A DNA stretch of 64,000 nucleotides from Pseudomonas sp. ADAK18. Lineage in GTDB: Bacteria; Pseudomonadota; Gammaproteobacteria; Pseudomonadales; Pseudomonadaceae. The stretch spans positions 5,001-69,000 of the forward strand of contig NZ_CP052859.1 in assembly GCF_012935695.1 (NCBI RefSeq), given 5' to 3'. How positions within the stretch are numbered: the stretch's first letter is position 1; every line of letters begins with the position of its first letter. Position numbers and translations under genes: made by a program. Positions 34,107 to 43,685 of the stretch are shown piece by piece. Below the pieces are notes generated by a model that saw only the letters and a list, made by a program, of their open reading frames with translations, did no database searches and was not told the origin of the DNA.

Positions 34107-34960
34107 GCCAATGTCCTTTCTCTCCCGACTATCAACCCCCGGAAGAATGGCATGACGCCGAGCTGAATTTTTCCGAGTCCATGAGCTACGGCGACTACCT
34201 GGACCTGGGCAAAGTGCTCAGCGCCCAGCACCCGCTGTCGCCGGACCACAACGAGATGTTGTTCATCATCCAGCATCAGACCTCGGAGCTGTGGATGAAG
34301 CTGATGCTCCACGAACTCAAGGCCGCCCGTGAACACGTGCGCCAGGGTGAGTTGGCGCCAGCGTTCAAGATGCTGGCGCGGGTGTCGCGGATCTTTGATC
34401 AACTGGTGCATGCCTGGGCAGTGCTGGCGACCATGACGCCGTCGGAGTACAAGGCGATCCGCCCGTACCTGGGGCAGTCGTCCGGGTTCCAGTCGTTCCA
34501 GTACCGTGAAATCGAATTCATCCTCGGCAATAAGAGCCCAGCGCTGCTGCGGCCCCACGCCCATCGCCCGGAGTTGTTGAAGGAGCTGCAAGTGGCGATT
34601 GCCACGCCGTCGCTGTATGACGAAGCGATCAACCTGATGGCCAAGGCGGGTCTGACCATCGACCCGAAACGTGCCGAGCGCGACCCGACGGCGGCCACGG
34701 TTCACGATGATTCCGTGGAGGCAGCGTGGCGCGAGGTTTATCGCGATCCGAGCCGTTATTGGGACCTGTACCAACTGGCCGAGAAGTTTATCGACCTGGA
34801 AGATTCGTTCCGCCAATGGCGCTTCCGCCACGTCACCACGGTGGAGCGGATCATCGGCTTCCAGCCAGGTACCGGCGGCACCGAAGGCGTGGGTTACCTG
34901 CGCAAGATGCTCGATACCGTACTGTTTCCGGAGCTGTGGCGGGTACGTTCTTCGTTGTAA
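34103..34960 (+). CDS. kynA: Tryptophan 2,3-dioxygenase
   Basis: A 285-residue heme dioxygenase that opens the indole ring of L-tryptophan to N-formylkynurenine. The motifs [51 protein letters not shown] and the C-terminal [23 protein letters not shown] with substrate-binding residues are all present. Length is normal. It is translationally coupled to kynB and followed by a strong terminator, so the two form a short operon. Confidence 0.97.
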   Translation: MSQCPFSPDYQPPEEWHDAELNFSESMSYGDYLDLGKVLSAQHPLSPDHNEMLFIIQHQTSELWMKLMLHELKAAREHVRQGELAPAFKMLARVSRIFDQLVHAWAVLATMTPSEYKAIRPYLGQSSGFQSFQYREIEFILGNKSPALLRPHAHRPELLKELQVAIATPSLYDEAINLMAKAGLTIDPKRAERDPTAATVHDDSVEAAWREVYRDPSRYWDLYQLAEKFIDLEDSFRQWRFRHVTTVERIIGFQPGTGGTEGVGYLRKMLDTVLFPELWRVRSSL

Positions 34961-34969
34961 TCCGGTCCC

Positions 34970-35010
34970 AAAAAAGCCCCGGCACTCACTGAGTGCCGGG
35001 GCTTTCTATT
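34970..35010 (+). terminator. kynBA terminator
   Basis: The hairpin AGCCCCGGCACTCA-C-TGAGTGCCGGGGCT is flanked by AAAAA and TTTCTATTT. The A tract before it means it can also serve the convergent permease gene, although a REP element lies between. Confidence 0.92.
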
Positions 35011-35024
35011 TGGAATGCAATCAA

Positions 35025-35114
35025 CTGTGGGAGCTGGCTTGCCTGCGATGACGGACTATCTGGCAGCTCATCAGTGCTTGACCCACCGCTATCGCAGGTA
35101 AGCCTGCTCCCACA
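35025..35114. repeat. REP-type inverted repeat pair
   Basis: CTGTGGGAGCTGGCTTGCCTGCGATG is mirrored by TATCGCAGGTAAGCCTGCTCCCACAAG. It lies between the convergent kynA and permease genes, just after the terminator. Confidence 0.8.
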
Positions 35115-35118
35115 AGGT

Positions 35119-36519
35119 TTAGCGTACGATCACGGCCTTGGCGTTGTTCATACGCACCCGATATGCCACATAGATAATCCCTACCCACACCGGTATCGCA
35201 TACACCGACGCCCGCACACCTGGAATCGCGAGCATCACGCAGATGATCATCAGCATGAACGCCAGGCACAAGTAGTTGCTGAACGGGAACCAGAAGGTCT
35301 TGAACGACGGCACCAGGCCTTGCTCGCCCATGGCCTTGCGGAACTTGATGTGGGTCAGGCTGATCAGCGCCCAGTTGATCATCAACGAGGCAACCACCAG
35401 CGCGAACAACAGCTCCAGCGCATCGTGCGGCGCGACGTAGTTGATTACCACGCACAGCAGCGTCACCAGTGCCGAAATCCCCAGGGCCCGCAGAGGCACG
35501 CCTTGCTTGTTCAGCTTCAACAGCGCTTTGGGCGCATCGCCTTGTTCCGCCAGGCCGAACAACATGCGGCTGTTGCAGTACACGCCGCTGTTGTACACCG
35601 ACAGCGCGGCGGTCAGCACCACGAAGTTGAGGATGTGCGCGGCGGTGTCGTTACCGATCAGCGAGAAGATCTGCACGAATGGGCTGCCGCTGTAGGCATC
35701 GCCGGACGCGCCGAGGGTTTGCAGCAGTTGGTCCCATGGGTACAACGACAGCAGCACGGTTAGTGCGCCGACGTAGAAAATCAGGATCCGGTACACCACC
35801 TGGTTGATCGCCTTGGGGATCACCTTGCGCGGCTCGCTGGCCTCGGCGGCAGTGATACCCACCAGCTCCAGGCCGCCGAACGAGAACATGATGAAGGCCA
35901 TGGACATCAACAGCCCCATGCCGCCATTGGGGAAGAAACCGCCGTGGTCCCACAGGTTGCTCACCGAGGCTTGCGGGCCGCCGGTGCCGCTGAACAGCAA
36001 GTAGCAGCCCAGCAGGATCATGCCGATGATCGCCACCACCTTGATGATCGCGAACCAGAACTCGGTCTCGCCGAAGAACTTCACGTTCAGGGTATTGATC
36101 AGGTTGACCGCGATGAAGAACACCACGGCGCTGGCCCAGGTCGGAATTTCCGGCCACCAGAACTGGATGTACTTGCCGACCGCCGTCAGCTCGGCCATGC
36201 CCACCAGCACATACAGCACCCAGTAGTTCCAGCCCGCCAGAAAGCCCGCGTAACTGCCCCAGTACTTGTGGGCAAAGTGGCTGAAGGAACCTGCCACTGG
36301 CTCTTCAACAATCATCTCGCCGAGCTGGCGCATGATCAGGAAGGCAATGAACCCGGCAATCGCATAGCCGAGGATCATCGACGGCCCCGCCGACTTGAGT
36401 ACCCCGGCCGAACCGAGGAACAAGCCCGTACCAATCGCCCCACCCAGGGCAATCAGTTGAATATGCCGGTTCTTCAGGCCGCGCTTGAGGCCCACCGGGT
36501 TAACCATGTCATCCGCCAT
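35119..36519 (-). CDS. Aromatic amino acid permease (AroP/PheP-like)
   Basis: A 466-residue amino acid:H+ symporter of the AAT family with twelve predicted membrane helices. The family motifs GLKRGLKNRHIQLIALGGAIGTG and GGLELVGITAAEASEPRKVIPKAI are present. Its place between kynBA and antCBA suggests tryptophan (or another aromatic amino acid) as the substrate; this is inferred from context. The start ATG has AGGGAA upstream. It runs in the same direction as antABC, and antC's stop lies 68 bases upstream. Confidence 0.88.
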   Translation of the reverse strand: MADDMVNPVGLKRGLKNRHIQLIALGGAIGTGLFLGSAGVLKSAGPSMILGYAIAGFIAFLIMRQLGEMIVEEPVAGSFSHFAHKYWGSYAGFLAGWNYWVLYVLVGMAELTAVGKYIQFWWPEIPTWASAVVFFIAVNLINTLNVKFFGETEFWFAIIKVVAIIGMILLGCYLLFSGTGGPQASVSNLWDHGGFFPNGGMGLLMSMAFIMFSFGGLELVGITAAEASEPRKVIPKAINQVVYRILIFYVGALTVLLSLYPWDQLLQTLGASGDAYSGSPFVQIFSLIGNDTAAHILNFVVLTAALSVYNSGVYCNSRMLFGLAEQGDAPKALLKLNKQGVPLRALGISALVTLLCVVINYVAPHDALELLFALVVASLMINWALISLTHIKFRKAMGEQGLVPSFKTFWFPFSNYLCLAFMLMIICVMLAIPGVRASVYAIPVWVGIIYVAYRVRMNNAKAVIVR

Positions 36520-36587
36520 TCACGTTCCCTTCTACTTGTTTTTTTCAGGGTTGATTGCACGCCGAACCAGCCCCCACTGCTGAGGGG

Positions 36588-37595
36588 TCAGATATTACTC
36601 TCGGTAAACTTTTCGTAATACAGTGAAACGCCATCAAGTCCCTGATCCAGCAGCCAGTTTTTGATGGATTCGACCATCGGCGGCGGACCGCAGACGTACA
36701 TATCCGCCGAACTGTCCCGCAGTTCGGCCAAATCGAAATGTTCGGTCAAGTAGCCGCACTTGCCGCTCCAATCGGGAGTGGGATCACTCAACACCTCGGT
36801 GTAGCGAAACCCCGGGATTTTTTCAGCATAGGCGCCAATGCGCGCGGTCTCACACAAATCAGCCGCGCCACGGACGCCGTAATACAAGTGCACCGGCTGC
36901 TCGCAACCACGTTCGGCAAGCTCATCCAGCATGCCCAGCAGTGCCGACAACCCGGTACCGCCGGCCACCAATACCAACGGTTTGGCCACATGGCGCAGGT
37001 AGAACGCGCCCAGCGGAGCCTCCAGCAACAACTCATCGCCTACCTGGCAGCGCTCTCGGATGTAGTTGCTCATCACACCGTCCGGCAGCAGACGGATCAG
37101 GAACTGCAACTGATTGCCCGGGCGATTGGCGAAAGAGTAGGAGCGCCGGCTGTCGGTACCGGGAATAGACAGGCGGGCGTATTGGCCCGGCAGGAAGTCC
37201 AGCGACTGGTCCAGTTGCAGATACAGGATCGCGGTGCTGCTCGAGACCTGCTGCACCTGGCTGACCGTGCTGCGAATCTGCACCGGCCCCGGCGCGTTAC
37301 ACAGGCTGGAATCAAAATCGAAGTAAAACGCCGCGTCGGATGTGACCCGGGTTTGGCAACTGAGCATTTTGCGTTGTTGCAGGTCAACGCTGGAGAGGGC
37401 TTCCTCGTCGACGTAATCCTGGCTGTAGTCGCCGGATTCGCAGCGACCCTGGCAGGTGCCGCAGACCCCTTCGCGGCAATCCAGAGGGATCTTGATGCCG
37501 TTGCGCAAGGCCGCATCCAGCAGGATTTCATGGGCGCCGATGGGGAAAAACAGGGTTTTGCCGTCGGCAAAACTGAAGGCCACTTTGTGATTCAT
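36588..37595 (-). CDS. antC: Anthranilate 1,2-dioxygenase reductase component
   Basis: A 335-residue electron-transfer protein that passes electrons from NADH to the dioxygenase. An N-terminal plant-type [2Fe-2S] domain has Cys40, Cys45, Cys48 and Cys80. The FAD domain (motif RRSYSFANRPG) and the NAD domain (VLVAGGTGLSALLGML) follow. ATG 37595 has a GGAG site; an in-frame upstream extension reads through a REP region and is rejected. A 266-base gap containing REP elements separates it from antB, unusual inside an operon. Confidence 0.95.
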   Translation of the reverse strand: MNHKVAFSFADGKTLFFPIGAHEILLDAALRNGIKIPLDCREGVCGTCQGRCESGDYSQDYVDEEALSSVDLQQRKMLSCQTRVTSDAAFYFDFDSSLCNAPGPVQIRSTVSQVQQVSSSTAILYLQLDQSLDFLPGQYARLSIPGTDSRRSYSFANRPGNQLQFLIRLLPDGVMSNYIRERCQVGDELLLEAPLGAFYLRHVAKPLVLVAGGTGLSALLGMLDELAERGCEQPVHLYYGVRGAADLCETARIGAYAEKIPGFRYTEVLSDPTPDWSGKCGYLTEHFDLAELRDSSADMYVCGPPPMVESIKNWLLDQGLDGVSLYYEKFTESNI

Positions 37596-37655
37596 CCGCA
37601 GTGCTCCGCGTATATAGGGTTGATGGCTGACGAGTCGCGATGAGCGGGCGCAGGA

Positions 37656-37851
37656 CCTGTGGCGAGCGGGCTTGTTGTGGTTGTGGCGAGCGGGCTTGCC
37701 CGCGTTGGGCTGCGTAGCAGTCCTAATAAGGTCATCACGGTGCATCCGGCAGATATGGTGCGACAGATTTCAGGGCCGCTTCGCGCCCCAACGCGGGCAA
37801 GCCCGCTCGCTACAGCAAGCCCCATAGCCACAACAAGCCCCCTCGCCACAA
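37656..37851. repeat. REP cluster between antB and antC
   Basis: Copies of TGGCGAGCGGGCTTG appear twice at the left (37660-37700). The inverse GGGCAAGCCCGCTCGCTACAG and CAAGCCCCCTCGCCACAA appear at the right, with the arms GTTGGGCTGCGTAGCAG and CGCTTCGCGCCCCAACG between them. At least two nested pairs are present. The element sits between two genes of one operon. Confidence 0.85.
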
Positions 37852-37861
37852 AGCTCGCGCG

Positions 37862-38359
37862 TCAGAGGTGATAAAAATCCAGCACCGAGTTGATGGTGTC
37901 GTTGAGCAGCAACGCATGCTTGCGGGTGATCAACCAGCTGTCGCCATCGGGTTTCAAGGTGTAGGTGGCGTTTCCGTAGAACTGCTCCGAAGTGGCTAAC
38001 CGATAGAACAGCGTGTGCCAGTTCAGCCGTACTTCCAGCATCCCGTCTGCCTGCTCGGCGATACGCACGTTATTGATCAGGTGCAGGGTGCGCGGCATCG
38101 GCGTGGCGGAGGCGGCCTTGCCGGTGCGCAGGCGGAACACCCGGTCTTCCAGGCCCGAACGGTTGGCGTAGTAGATCAGCGACATCTCGCGCTTGGGGTC
38201 ACGGGTGTAGACGTGCTCCGAGTCCCATTGCGGCAGGTGGAATTCACTCTGCGGGTCGAACAGCTGCACATAGGCGTCCCAGTCCTGGGCATCGCACAGT
38301 TCGGATTTGCGGTAGAAAAACTGCTCGATCCGGTATTGCAGTTGCGCATTCATCATCAC
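37862..38359 (-). CDS. antB: Anthranilate 1,2-dioxygenase small subunit
   Basis: A 165-residue beta subunit of the ring-hydroxylating dioxygenase with the cone-shaped fold of that family (LCDAQDWDAYVQLFDPQSEFHLPQWDS and VEVRLNWHTL-like region). It supports the hexameric structure of the enzyme and has no redox centre. Its start overlaps the antA stop by four bases (38356-38359). Confidence 0.94.
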   Translation of the reverse strand: MMMNAQLQYRIEQFFYRKSELCDAQDWDAYVQLFDPQSEFHLPQWDSEHVYTRDPKREMSLIYYANRSGLEDRVFRLRTGKAASATPMPRTLHLINNVRIAEQADGMLEVRLNWHTLFYRLATSEQFYGNATYTLKPDGDSWLITRKHALLLNDTINSVLDFYHL

Positions 38360-39744
38360 ACCTCACGCAGTTTCAAGGATTGGGCGTCGAGACCGTCCAG
38401 CAGGAACTTCTGCCAGTTGCGGTGCTGGTTGACGTACAGCCCTTCGTGGGTGAATTCGGTGCCGGTCATGGCCGGCTGGATGCCGATAGCTTCGCTGTTA
38501 CGGGTCGGGCCGGTTTCCCAGCGGTGGCTGCCGCGAGAGATGTCGCTCCAACGTTCCAGGCGGCCCTGGAAACCACGTTGGGCTTCGCGAAACTCCACCA
38601 GATCGTCGGGTGTACCCATGCCGGAAACGTTGAAGAAGTCTTCGAACTGGCGAATACGGTTTTCCCGGTCGGCGTCGGACTCGTTTTTCACCCCCAGGCA
38701 CTGGCTGATGATCTCGGTCTTGTTCCACGCTATCGGGCGGATGATCCGCAGCTGCGAGCTGATCTGGTCGAGGAAAAACAGGCTCGGGTAGATGTTCAGG
38801 TTGCGCAGGCGATGCATCATCCATTCGGCCTTGTCCTGGCCGTGTTCTTCCACCAGGCGCGGCATGATGGTGGCGTAGCCGGAGCGCACCGACGGGTTGG
38901 GCATATCGCTGAACAGCACGCTGTGGCCGTTGTTGAAGGCGAACCAGCCGTCATCGGTATTGGCGTCGCCGGCCCCGAGTTTGCTGTAGTCCAGGGTCGT
39001 ACCTGTACCTGCACCGTTCTCGGTGTTGACCTGCTGGCGATGTTGCACCGTGGCCACGTAGTTATAGTGCACGGTGCTGACGTGGTAGCCATCCAGGCCA
39101 TTTTCGTTCTGCAGTTTCCAGTTGCCGTCGTAGGTGTAGGCCGACTTGCCAGGCAGCACTTCCAGCTCGCCGGTGGCGGACTGGGCGACCATCATGTCGA
39201 AGAACACTTTGGCGTCGCCGAGGAAGTCTTCCAGGCTATTGGTGCCGTTGACGTCGAGGCTGATGAAGACAAACCCCTTGTAGCTCTCGATCCGCGCCTT
39301 TTTCAGGCCGCGAGTCGCCTTGTCGAAACCTTCCGGATATTCCCCCGGCGCCTTGACCTTCACCAACCGGCCATCGCTTTTGTAGCACCAGGCGTGGAAC
39401 GGGCAGGTGAAGGTGGACTGGTTGCCCTTGCCGACCCGGGTCAAGGTGGTGCCGCGATGCTGGCAGGCGTTGATCAACGCATTGAGCTGGCCTTCGCCGT
39501 CGCGGGTGATGATCATCGGTTGGCGCCCGGCGCGCATCGTCACGAAGTCGTGGTTGTTGGCCAGTTCGCTTTCATGACAGGCGTAGATCCAGTTCTTTTC
39601 GAAGATCAGCTCCATCTCCAGATCAAACAGTTCTGGCTCAGTGAACATGTCCCGGGCGATGCGGAATACTTGGTCTGCCGGACGAAAATCCAGGCAGCTT
39701 TCAATAAAGGTTTTCCACTGTTCGACGCTTCTTGCACCACTCAT
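38356..39744 (-). CDS. antA: Anthranilate 1,2-dioxygenase large subunit
   Basis: A 462-residue catalytic subunit that converts anthranilate to catechol, CO2 and ammonia with O2 and electrons from AntC. The Rieske motif is C94-x-H96 ... C114-x2-H117 (in CQHRG and CPFHAW). The mononuclear iron site follows (NENGLDGYHVSTVHYNYV). ATG 39744 has AGG eight bases upstream; an in-frame GTG at 39753 is possible. antA leads the operon antA-antB-antC. Confidence 0.96.
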   Translation of the reverse strand: MSGARSVEQWKTFIESCLDFRPADQVFRIARDMFTEPELFDLEMELIFEKNWIYACHESELANNHDFVTMRAGRQPMIITRDGEGQLNALINACQHRGTTLTRVGKGNQSTFTCPFHAWCYKSDGRLVKVKAPGEYPEGFDKATRGLKKARIESYKGFVFISLDVNGTNSLEDFLGDAKVFFDMMVAQSATGELEVLPGKSAYTYDGNWKLQNENGLDGYHVSTVHYNYVATVQHRQQVNTENGAGTGTTLDYSKLGAGDANTDDGWFAFNNGHSVLFSDMPNPSVRSGYATIMPRLVEEHGQDKAEWMMHRLRNLNIYPSLFFLDQISSQLRIIRPIAWNKTEIISQCLGVKNESDADRENRIRQFEDFFNVSGMGTPDDLVEFREAQRGFQGRLERWSDISRGSHRWETGPTRNSEAIGIQPAMTGTEFTHEGLYVNQHRNWQKFLLDGLDAQSLKLREV

Positions 39745-40072
39745 GGGAGGCACCTTGTTGTGTGGCTAATCGGTGGTCCATTAGAGGCAGCTGCACAGGG
39801 GATGGGCTATCCGCTTAGTGGGGGAAGGTGGGCCGAATAATTGAATGCGGTGAGTCACAACTACCCACGGCGGTGCACCGGATCGACGCAATGAGCTACT
39901 GTCTTGGGAGGTAACCTGGCTGGGTAGGTCGGAAAAATCCGCTTCCTATCCACATAGTCGACGGTTGCTAGCCGCTGAGTGGAAACGCCACTTGCCTGGC
40001 GCAGAACTTGCCTTGATCTACCTGGACGCGCCGTCAGAGCGCGCTGGCCACAACCGCCGTGGGTGCACTGTG
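39745..40072. promoter_or_regulatory. Divergent promoter region antA / antR
   Basis: About 330 bases between the divergent antA and antR starts. It is less G+C-rich than the genes and likely holds both promoters and an AntR binding site. I see no clear inverted repeat or AraC-type direct repeat that could be named as the operator. Confidence 0.5.
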
Positions 40073-41074
40073 ATGAGTAGCGATACACGCGATATCCGTA
40101 TTGATCGTTTCGACCTTGAAGGCGCCCGCAGCTGGATGTCCGGCATTTGCGGGCCGCATCGGCTGGAGACGGCCACGCCTGAGCGCATCCGCTTTCATCA
40201 CAGCGCCAATGTGTTCAAGTCCCGCGCCACGACGTTGGGGATCATTGAATACGGCACCGACGTGACTATCGATATCGAAGACGCCGAGCATTTCAGCAGC
40301 TACAGCCTGAGCCTGCCGCTGGTGGGTGAGCAGGAGCTGAGTAAGAACGGCGAGCGGCTGAGCTCCAATCGCGACCAGGGCGTGATCATCTCGCCTAACG
40401 AACATCAGGTGCTGGCGATCTCCGGCGACTGCCGAAAATTACAGGTGGTGATCACCCGCGCGGCCATGAGCGAATCCCTGGAAGGCCTACTGCAACGACC
40501 GATTGAAGCGCCGCTGCGCTTCGAGTCGGTGATGGATGCAGTGGAGGGCGCTTCGGCGTCGTGGTGGAGGATGGCGCGGTACTTCATTGCAGAACTGGAA
40601 CGCAGCAGCGAGCTGTATGACCAGGCGGCGTTCACTCGCGACCTGGAAAGCTCATTGATCAAGGGCCTGATTCTTGCCCAGCCGAATAACTACTCCGAAG
40701 AACTGCGGGACGTCCTCGGGGTGAAGCTGCCGCACTATCTGATCCGCGCTCGCCAGTACATCCACGACAACGCCCGCGAGGCGGTACACCTGGAAGATCT
40801 TGAAGCGGCAGCTGGCGTGTCGCGGTTCAAGCTGTTCGATGCCTTCAGGAAGTACTTTGCGTTGTCGCCCATGGCCTATCTGAAGAAATATCGACTGGGG
40901 GCAGTGCGCCAGGAGATCTTGGAACACGGCTCAACCCGCACCATCTCCGAGATCGCCCTGGGCTGGGGCTTTACTCACCTGGGACGGTTCTCGGCGGAGT
41001 ACCGCAAGCTGTTCGATGAGTCGCCGAGCATGACCTTGCAGCGCAATGATGCGCGGCGCATGCGTGGTGCCTGA
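40073..41074 (+). CDS. antR: AraC-family activator AntR
   Basis: A 333-residue regulator. The N-terminal domain (about 1-210) should sense anthranilate. Two helix-turn-helix motifs follow at the C-terminus (VHLEDLEAAAGVSRFKLFDAFRKYFALSPMAYLKKYRL and RTISEIALGWGFTHLGRFSAEYRKLFDESP). It is divergent from antABC, as expected for AntR, which activates that operon in P. aeruginosa. Starts at 40070 (GTG) and 40073 (ATG) are about equally likely; the longer open frame from 39965 covers the promoter region. Confidence 0.9.
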   Translation: MSSDTRDIRIDRFDLEGARSWMSGICGPHRLETATPERIRFHHSANVFKSRATTLGIIEYGTDVTIDIEDAEHFSSYSLSLPLVGEQELSKNGERLSSNRDQGVIISPNEHQVLAISGDCRKLQVVITRAAMSESLEGLLQRPIEAPLRFESVMDAVEGASASWWRMARYFIAELERSSELYDQAAFTRDLESSLIKGLILAQPNNYSEELRDVLGVKLPHYLIRARQYIHDNAREAVHLEDLEAAAGVSRFKLFDAFRKYFALSPMAYLKKYRLGAVRQEILEHGSTRTISEIALGWGFTHLGRFSAEYRKLFDESPSMTLQRNDARRMRGA

Positions 41075-41091
41075 AAACCATGGAGATCAAT

Positions 41092-41196
41092 TGTGGGAGC
41101 GGGCTTGCTCGCGAAGGCGGTGGGTCAGTCGAATATGTATCAACTGACCCACCGCCTTCGCGAGCAAGCCCGCTCCCACACAAGCCAGCTCCCACA
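41092..41196. repeat. REP-type inverted repeat pair with long arms
   Basis: TGTGGGAGCGGGCTTGCTCG plus CGAAGGCGGTGGGTCAGT is mirrored by ACTGACCCACCGCCTTCG plus CGAGCAAGCCCGCTCCCACA. Each arm is about 40 bases. A further AGCTCCCACAT follows. It lies between the convergent antR and catR genes. Confidence 0.92.
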
Positions 41197-41221
41197 TGGG
41201 ATTTATGGCGCCTGCAAGCTC

Positions 41222-42097
41222 TCAGATCAACTCTTCCACCAATTGCAGGCAATGGCTGAGCCCTGGCGACTGATCATTGATCCGCCGGCTGAGAATGATC
41301 GGCGAGGTCGCGGTGGTCTCTACAATCGGCGTATAGCCAATGTCTGCTCGATGCAGCACCTGCACCGAGGCCGGTACCAGCGTCACCCCCATGCCTGCGC
41401 CCACCAGGCCGATGGCGGTCTGCAATTCATTGGTCCACTGCGCCACCTTGAGGCTCAAACCGTGGGCGTCGAACAACGCGATCACATGGTCGGCGTAACT
41501 GGGGCGCGGGTTGCCGGGGTAGAGCACAAAGGGCTCTGCGGCCAATTGCGCAAGGGTCGCCGGGGCGGCCAACAACGGATGCCCGGCGGGCAACACCGCT
41601 ACCAAACGATCCTCCACCAATACCCGCTGCACGATGGCCGGATCGTCGATGCGAATCCGCCCGAAGCCCACATCAATCCGCCCGGCCTTGAGCGCTTCGA
41701 CCTGTTGCAACGTGGTCATCTCCGACAACCCCAATTCCAGCTCAAGGCCATCGTGGGTGCGCAGCCGGCGTATGAGTTCCGGCAATACGCCGTACAGCGT
41801 CGACGGCGCAAAGCCGATGCCGAGCCAGGTTTTTTGCCCCAGGCCAATGCGCCGGGTGTTGTCGCAAACCTTGCCCAATTGCTCCAGCAGCACATTGGCG
41901 TGCTCATAAAAAAACCGTCCGGCTTCGGTCAGCCGCAACGGCCGGCCACGCTCCAGCAAGATCACCCCGAGTTCGTCTTCCAATTGCTGGATCTGCCGGC
42001 TCAAGGGCGGCTGGGCGATGTGCAGGCGCTCGGCGGCGCGGGTGAAGTTGAGGGTTTCTCCCAGCACCTGAAAGTAACGCAGATGGCGCAGTTCCAT
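41222..42097 (-). CDS. catR: LysR-family regulator CatR
   Basis: A 291-residue activator. The N-terminus MELRHLRYFQVLGETLNFTR with the helix-turn-helix RAAERLHIAQPPLSRQIQQLE matches CatR of the P. putida catechol pathway, and so do GIGFAPSTLYGVLPELIRRLR and QTAIGLVGAGMGVTLVPASVQ. CatR responds to cis,cis-muconate and activates catBCA, which is divergent here. ATG 42097 gives the family length. A LysR-type box lies in the shared promoter. Confidence 0.93.
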   Translation of the reverse strand: MELRHLRYFQVLGETLNFTRAAERLHIAQPPLSRQIQQLEDELGVILLERGRPLRLTEAGRFFYEHANVLLEQLGKVCDNTRRIGLGQKTWLGIGFAPSTLYGVLPELIRRLRTHDGLELELGLSEMTTLQQVEALKAGRIDVGFGRIRIDDPAIVQRVLVEDRLVAVLPAGHPLLAAPATLAQLAAEPFVLYPGNPRPSYADHVIALFDAHGLSLKVAQWTNELQTAIGLVGAGMGVTLVPASVQVLHRADIGYTPIVETTATSPIILSRRINDQSPGLSHCLQLVEELI

Positions 42098-42110
42098 AAC
42101 GACTCCTTTC

Positions 42111-42125
42111 ATACCTCAGGGGTAT
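42111..42125. promoter_or_regulatory. LysR-type operator in the catR-catB promoter
   Basis: ATACC-TCAGG-GGTAT is an interrupted palindrome with a T-N11-A core, the standard LysR binding pattern. It lies 14 bases before catR and about 86 bases before catB. It is a good candidate for the CatR recognition site; the match is by pattern only. Confidence 0.65.
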
Positions 42126-42211
42126 TGTTCGAGACCCATTCTATATTGGAAGCCAGCAAAGATACGGCACAGAATCGAGCCAAATCTATAAAGAACCCAA
42201 CGGGTATTGCC

Positions 42212-43336
42212 ATGCCGATTTGCGCCATCGAGTCGATCGAGACGATCATCGTCGACCTCCCCACCATCCGCCCGCACAAACTGGCGATGCACACGATGCA
42301 GAACCAGACCCTGGTAATCATCCGCGTACGCTGTGCCGATGGCATCGAAGGTGTGGGTGAGTCCACCACCATCGGCGGCCTGAGCTACGGCAATGAAAGC
42401 CCCGACAGCATCAAGGTCAACATTGACCGGCACTTCGCCCCACTGCTGATCGGCCAGGACGCGAGCAATATCAACGCGGCCATGTTGCGCCTGGAACGCA
42501 GCATTCGTGGCAACACCTTTGCCAAGTCCGGCATTGAAAGCGCTTTGCTTGATGCCCTCGGTAAACGCCTGAGTTTGCCGGTAAGCGAACTGCTCGGCGG
42601 GCGGGTGCGTGATGCGCTGCCGGTGGCCTGGACCCTGGCCAGCGGCAACACCGAAAAGGACATCGCCGAAGCCGAGAAGATGCTCGACCTGCGTCGCCAC
42701 CGGATCTTCAAATTGAAGATCGGTGCCGGCGAAGTCAGCCATGATCTGGCTCACGTCATCGCCATCAAAAAGGCTTTGGGTGACCGCGCGAGTGTACGGG
42801 TCGACGTCAACCAGGCGTGGGATGAGGCGGTGGCTTTGCGGGCCTGCAAGGTGCTGGGCGACAACGGTATCGACCTGATCGAACAACCCATTTCCCGCAA
42901 CAACCGTGGCGGTATGGCTCGGCTCAATCTGTCGAGCCCGGCGCCGATCATGGCCGACGAATCCATCGAGTGTGTCGAAGACGCCTTTAACCTGGCCCGC
43001 GAAGGTGCGGCGGCGGTGTTCGCCCTGAAAATCGCCAAGAACGGTGGCCCCCGTGCGGTGTTGCGCACAGCGGCGATTGCCGAAGCGGCCGGTATCGGTC
43101 TGTACGGAGGCACCATGCTCGAAGGCGGTATCGGCACGCTGGCCTCGGCCCATGCCTTCCTCACGCTGAACAAGCTGGCGTGGGACACCGAACTGTTCGG
43201 GCCGCTGTTGCTCACCGAGGACATCCTCACCGAGCCGTTGGTGTACCGCGATTTCCACCTGCATGTCTCGACCGCACCAGGCCTGGGCCTGGCCATTGAT
43301 GAAGAGCGTCTGGCGTTCTTCCGTCGCGATAAATAA
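42212..43336 (+). CDS. catB: Muconate cycloisomerase
   Basis: A 374-residue enzyme of the enolase superfamily that converts cis,cis-muconate to (S)-muconolactone. The acid/base pair K-x-K is Lys167 and Lys169 (FKLKIGAGE); the metal ligands lie in RVDVNQAWDE, DLIEQPI and MADESIE. ATG 42212 gives the usual length. The same frame is open for another 1.1 kb upstream, antisense to catR; that part is not coding. catC follows 16 bases later. Confidence 0.96.
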   Translation: MPICAIESIETIIVDLPTIRPHKLAMHTMQNQTLVIIRVRCADGIEGVGESTTIGGLSYGNESPDSIKVNIDRHFAPLLIGQDASNINAAMLRLERSIRGNTFAKSGIESALLDALGKRLSLPVSELLGGRVRDALPVAWTLASGNTEKDIAEAEKMLDLRRHRIFKLKIGAGEVSHDLAHVIAIKKALGDRASVRVDVNQAWDEAVALRACKVLGDNGIDLIEQPISRNNRGGMARLNLSSPAPIMADESIECVEDAFNLAREGAAAVFALKIAKNGGPRAVLRTAAIAEAAGIGLYGGTMLEGGIGTLASAHAFLTLNKLAWDTELFGPLLLTEDILTEPLVYRDFHLHVSTAPGLGLAIDEERLAFFRRDK

Positions 43337-43352
43337 CCCGAGGAAACCTGCC

Positions 43353-43643
43353 ATGTTGTTCCACGTAAAAATGACCGTGAACCTGCCTCTCGACATGAAC
43401 CCCGAGCGTGCGGCCGGGCTCAAGGCTGAAGAAAAGGCCCTGGCTCAGCGTCTGCAACAAGAGGGCAAATGGCGCCACCTGTGGCGCATCGCCGGGCTGT
43501 ATGCCAACTACAGCGTGTTCGATGTCGACAGCGTGCAAGAACTGCATGACCTGCTGATGCAACTGCCGCTTTATCCCTACATGGCCATTGAGGTGAATGC
43601 CCTGTGCCGGCATCCGTCGTCGATCCATGAGGATGACCGCTGA
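43353..43643 (+). CDS. catC: Muconolactone delta-isomerase
   Basis: A 96-residue enzyme that converts muconolactone to 3-oxoadipate enol-lactone. The motifs MLFHVKMTVNLPLDM and WRHLWRIAGLYANYSVFDVDS and the closing FYPYMAIEV-like PLYPYMAIEVNAL match the family closely. The ATG at 43353 is preceded by GAGGAAACC. It is the second gene of catB-catC-catA. Confidence 0.96.
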   Translation: MLFHVKMTVNLPLDMNPERAAGLKAEEKALAQRLQQEGKWRHLWRIAGLYANYSVFDVDSVQELHDLLMQLPLYPYMAIEVNALCRHPSSIHEDDR

Positions 43644-43685
43644 GCCTGTTTTCCACACTAATAACGACAAGATGAGGATTGCACC

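Noticed and set aside
41093..42211. Upstream extension of the catB frame
   Set aside because: It lies antisense to catR and through a REP element; catB is complete from 42212.
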